Shown one piece after another: positions 6,199 to 8,309 of a stretch of DNA of 8,309 nucleotides. The DNA lies in assembly GCA_028714935.1 (NCBI GenBank), contig JAQTLJ010000049.1, forward strand, positions 1 through 8,309, read 5' to 3'. This DNA is from Candidatus Margulisiibacteriota bacterium. Lineage in GTDB: Bacteria; Margulisbacteria; WOR-1; O2-12-FULL-45-9. Positions within the stretch are counted from its first letter, which is position 1; each line of letters opens with the position of its first letter. A program made the position numbers and the translations under genes. A model generated the notes under the pieces. It was given only the letters and a program-made list of their open reading frames with translations. It was not told where the DNA came from and ran no database searches.

Positions 6199-6753
6199 AT
6201 GCAGGACGCGATAAAAGAAAGCGAAGCCAGGATGTTAAAATCGATCGACAGCCTGAAGAAAAATTTTGCGGCGGTGCGGACCGGGCGCGCGAACCCGGCC
6301 TTGCTCGACCATGTCATGGTCAGCTACTACGGGACGGCTACCCCGCTAAAATCGCTGGCCTCGATCGCCGTCCCCGAGCCAAGAATGCTGGTGGTCACCC
6401 CTTATGACAAGAATGCTGCCGCGGACATCGAAAAGGCGATCATGACTTCGGATCTGGGCATCAACCCCAGGCGGGAAGCCGGGCTTATCCGCCTGATCCT
6501 GCCGGAGCCTTCGGAAGAGAGAAGGAGGGAACTGGTTAAGGTAGTAAGGAAAGAATCCGAGGAAACCAAAATTGCTGTCCGCAATGTCCGCCGGGAAGCG
6601 ATCGAAAGCCTGAAAAAAACCAAAGCCGACAAGAAGATAACCGAGGACGAGGAAAAGACTCAAGATAAAAAAGTCCAGGACCTGACCGACAAATACTGCG
6701 GCGAAGTGGACAAGCTGCTCGCGGCCAAAGAAAAAGAGATTATGGAGGTCTAA
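6199..6753 (+). CDS. frr: Ribosome recycling factor
   Basis: RRF works with EF-G to split the post-termination ribosome from mRNA and tRNA in the cytoplasm. The 184-residue length is normal. The three-helix bundle begins MQDAIKESEARM; the signature RTGRANPALLD is at 27-37, the small beta domain contains YYGTATPLKSLASI and PEPRMLVVTPYD, and the C-terminal helices carry RNVRREA and end in an alternating charged segment. A strong Shine-Dalgarno (GGGGGGAG, 6187-6194) overlaps the last pyrH codons and stop. The pyrH-frr pair is one of the most conserved gene neighbours in bacteria. The end of frr contains the ribosome binding site for uppS. Confidence 0.97.
   Translation: MQDAIKESEARMLKSIDSLKKNFAAVRTGRANPALLDHVMVSYYGTATPLKSLASIAVPEPRMLVVTPYDKNAAADIEKAIMTSDLGINPRREAGLIRLILPEPSEERRRELVKVVRKESEETKIAVRNVRREAIESLKKTKADKKITEDEEKTQDKKVQDLTDKYCGEVDKLLAAKEKEIMEV
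6744..6748 (+). promoter_or_regulatory. Ribosome binding site that sets the CTG start of uppS
   Basis: GGAGG lies inside the last codons of frr, six bases before CTG 6755-6757. No ATG, GTG or TTG occurs in the uppS frame at a suitable distance, so this site points to CTG as initiator. Confidence 0.75.
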
Positions 6754-6754
6754 G

Positions 6755-7474
6755 CTGGACCCTCACAATATTCCCCAACATATCGCGATCATCATGGACG
6801 GGAACGGGCGCTGGGCAAAGGAGCGCGGCTTGCCCCGCATCGCCGGCCACCGCGAAGGAGCGGAATCTGTCCGCGCCGTCTTGAAGGCCTGCGTTGAGTT
6901 CGGCGTTAAATACCTGACCGTCTACGCTTTTTCCACCGAAAACTGGCGGCGCCCGCAGGAAGAGGTTGATTTCCTGATGGAGCTTTTTTCAGCAACGATC
7001 GACCGGGAGCTGGATGAATTGATGGCCGAGGGGGTCAAGCTCAATTTTCTGGGGAGGCTGGCAAGATTTTCCCCCGAAATACAGGCGAAGATGAAGAAAG
7101 CCGCGGACAAGACGGCCGAGAATAAGCGGATCACGGTCAGCGTTATGCTCAATTACGGCGGCCGGGCAGAGATCGTGGATGCCTTGCGGCAAATGACAAA
7201 TGACAAATTAGCAAATGAACAAATTAATGAAGAAAATATTTCAAAATATTTATATACTTGCGGAATACCGGACCCTGACCTGTTGATCAGAACGGCCAAT
7301 GAAATGCGAGTCTCAAATTTCTTGCTCTGGCAGATCGCCTATGCAGAGATCTACGTGACGCCGGTTTACTGGCCCGATTTTCGCCGGGAACAGCTGAAAG
7401 AGGCGATCGAAGATTATCAAAAACGGGTGCGAAAGTTCGGCCAGACCGAGGAGCAGATAAAAAATGCTGGCTAG
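6755..7474 (+). CDS. uppS: Isoprenyl transferase (undecaprenyl diphosphate synthase), CTG start
   Basis: UppS is a cis-prenyltransferase that extends farnesyl diphosphate with isopentenyl units to undecaprenyl diphosphate, the lipid carrier for peptidoglycan and O-antigen. From CTG 6755 the protein has 239 residues. Its opening DPHNIPQHIAIIMDGNGRWA matches the family and places catalytic Asp at 15. Then come RIAGHREG, FSTENW (59-64), NYGGR (133-137), RTANEMRVSNFLLWQ (about 179-193) and AYAEIYVTPVYWPDF with the metal-binding Glu near 198. The first ATG (6794) would remove the first beta strand and start at the catalytic motif itself, so it is unlikely. The usual RT[SG]GE motif reads RTANE here. 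Residues encoded by 7191-7227 (QMTNDKLANEQIN) fall in a variable loop and derive from an AT-rich repeat. The gene overlaps cdsA by 11 bases. Confidence 0.92.
   Translation: MDPHNIPQHIAIIMDGNGRWAKERGLPRIAGHREGAESVRAVLKACVEFGVKYLTVYAFSTENWRRPQEEVDFLMELFSATIDRELDELMAEGVKLNFLGRLARFSPEIQAKMKKAADKTAENKRITVSVMLNYGGRAEIVDALRQMTNDKLANEQINEENISKYLYTCGIPDPDLLIRTANEMRVSNFLLWQIAYAEIYVTPVYWPDFRREQLKEAIEDYQKRVRKFGQTEEQIKNAG
7192..7227 (+). repeat. AT-rich direct repeat, copy 2 (inside uppS)
   Basis: There are three to four units of (G)CAAATGA/ACAAATT. Bases 7196-7210 are identical to bases 1-15 of the window. It is read in frame as MTNDKLANEQIN in UppS, in a loop that varies between homologues, and the surrounding 7191-7260 is far richer in A and T than the rest of the gene. 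The reading frame and essential motifs are intact, so the repeat seems tolerated. Confidence 0.5.
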
Positions 7475-8264
7475 GACCCTGACAGTCTTAATTACCGCGC
7501 CGATCATCCTGGCCTGCACCTATTTTGGCGGGATCCCCTTTCTTGTCCTGATCCTTGTCCTGTCGATCGCCGCGGTCAACGAGTTTTACAACCTGATGAT
7601 GAAGAAAGGTTTTTTCCCGGCTTATTACGTCGGGAACCTGATCACCATTTTTTTTATCGTCTTCGCTTATTACGCTTTGAAAAGGAACTGGGAGCCGGCG
7701 CACGCGGCGGTTTTGACGCTGGCGGCTGCCGCGGCGTTGATCTCGGGGATATTTTTAAAAAGGGAAAAGGACACGATCGTTGATGTCGCGGTCACGACCC
7801 TGGGGATGATCTATGTCGGCTGGTTTTTCAGCTACTTGATCTTTATCCGCAGCTTGACGGAGCACGGCGGCTACCTGTTCTTTTTATTGTTCACGGTTTG
7901 GGCGATGGACATCGCGGCTTATCTTGCCGGCCGGGTCTTTGGGCACACGCTTTTAATGCCGTCGATCTCACCGAAAAAGACCTGGGAAGGGGCGATCGCC
8001 GGTTTCATTATCTGTTTGTTGGCGGCCTGGATCTTCAGCTGGACAGCGCGCCTGGAGATCGGACATGCCTTGATCCTTGGGGTTCTGATCGGCATCTTCG
8101 GCCAGATCTCCGACTTGATCGAGTCGCTGATCAAGCGTGATGCCGGGGTCAAGGACTCCTCGGATCTCTTGCCTGGCCACGGTGGGGTGCTTGACCGGAT
8201 CGATTCTTTTGTCCTGACCGCCCCATTGATGTATTATTATGTAGTGATTTTTATATTAAAGTAA
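7464..8264 (+). CDS. cdsA: Phosphatidate cytidylyltransferase CdsA
   Basis: CdsA converts phosphatidic acid and CTP to CDP-diacylglycerol, the precursor of phosphatidylglycerol, cardiolipin and phosphatidylserine/ethanolamine, in the inner membrane. The 266-residue protein has about seven to eight hydrophobic segments, then WAMDIAAYLAGRVFG (146-160) and SPKKTWEGAIAG (169-180). The family signature is complete near the end (221-247): S-L-I-K-R at 221-225, K230-D231, and PGHGGVLDRID (237-247) with the metal-binding acidic residues. Length is normal for the bacterial enzyme. The ATG lies 11 bases before the uppS stop, with GAGGAG at 7448-7453 as a probable ribosome binding site inside uppS. uppS-cdsA is a widely conserved pair; dxr and rseP often follow, but the sequence after cdsA here does not begin like dxr. 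Confidence 0.96.
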   Translation: MLARTLTVLITAPIILACTYFGGIPFLVLILVLSIAAVNEFYNLMMKKGFFPAYYVGNLITIFFIVFAYYALKRNWEPAHAAVLTLAAAAALISGIFLKREKDTIVDVAVTTLGMIYVGWFFSYLIFIRSLTEHGGYLFFLLFTVWAMDIAAYLAGRVFGHTLLMPSISPKKTWEGAIAGFIICLLAAWIFSWTARLEIGHALILGVLIGIFGQISDLIESLIKRDAGVKDSSDLLPGHGGVLDRIDSFVLTAPLMYYYVVIFILK

Positions 8265-8270
8265 CGTGAA

Positions 8271-8309
8271 ATGAGCAAGATACAAAAAGTAACAGATTTT
8301 CTTATCAGG
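8271..8309 (+). CDS. Start of an unidentified gene, cut by the window end
   Basis: Thirteen open codons run from ATG 8271 to the window edge, reading MSKIQKVTDFLIR. The ATG follows the cdsA stop by six bases on the same strand, which fits the tight packing of this operon, but there is no clear Shine-Dalgarno. The peptide is too short to identify. It does not show the MKKI-x-LGSTGSIG opening of dxr, which often follows cdsA. A basic N-terminus before a possible membrane segment is conceivable but cannot be judged here. Confidence 0.4.
   Translation, partial: MSKIQKVTDFLIR

Noticed and set aside
1..8309. tRNA, rRNA, CRISPR array, insertion sequence or phage genes
   Set aside because: Nearly every base belongs to a recognised protein gene; no spaced repeats, transposase-like frames or tRNA-like folds were found.

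Overview
The window reads as ordinary chromosomal DNA of a Gram-negative (LPS-type) bacterium: ten coding regions packed almost without gaps into two divergent operons, with no RNA genes, CRISPR array, transposase or prophage gene. LpxD and a periplasmic Skp/OmpH chaperone imply an outer membrane with lipid A-like lipid. Base composition is roughly balanced. Two signs hint at an uncultured lineage near Cyanobacteria, such as Margulisbacteria/WOR-1: MnmG carries the GGPAKSQL-type motif I associate with cyanobacterial homologues, and the hexamer CGATCG (core of the cyanobacterial HIP1 repeat GCGATCGC) is strongly over-represented. This placement is an inference, not a proof.

Leftward (minus) operon, read from the centre: an orphan 7TM-PAS sensor protein (4397-5440), mnmG (2591-4378), skp/ompH (2093-2551), lpxD (1170-2096) and a GT4 glycosyltransferase (64-1173). 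The last three are joined by 4-base stop/start overlaps (ATGA and GTGA). Bases 1-63 are an AT-rich spacer with a short direct repeat.

Rightward (plus) operon: pyrH (5472-6197), frr (6199-6753), uppS (6755-7474, CTG start), cdsA (7464-8264) and the first 13 codons of an unidentified gene (8271 onward). These genes supply UMP phosphorylation, ribosome recycling, the undecaprenyl carrier lipid and CDP-diacylglycerol. In many bacteria skp-lpxD lies downstream of this same pyrH-frr-uppS-cdsA series on the same strand; here it is on the other side, in the opposite direction.

The most striking element is the 45-base stretch between the operons (5434-5478). It is an imperfect dyad centred on G5456 (17 of 22 base pairs match) that forms two mirror-image promoters, each TTGCCA-17 bp-TATAAT. 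Each predicted transcript starts about 3 bases before its ATG, so pyrH and the sensor gene are probably both leaderless. Each -35 box is also the reverse complement of the other gene's first codons (ATGGCA). Other points are a CTG start for uppS, short repeats lying in frame inside uppS, mnmG and the glycosyltransferase gene, and a sensor protein with no output domain.
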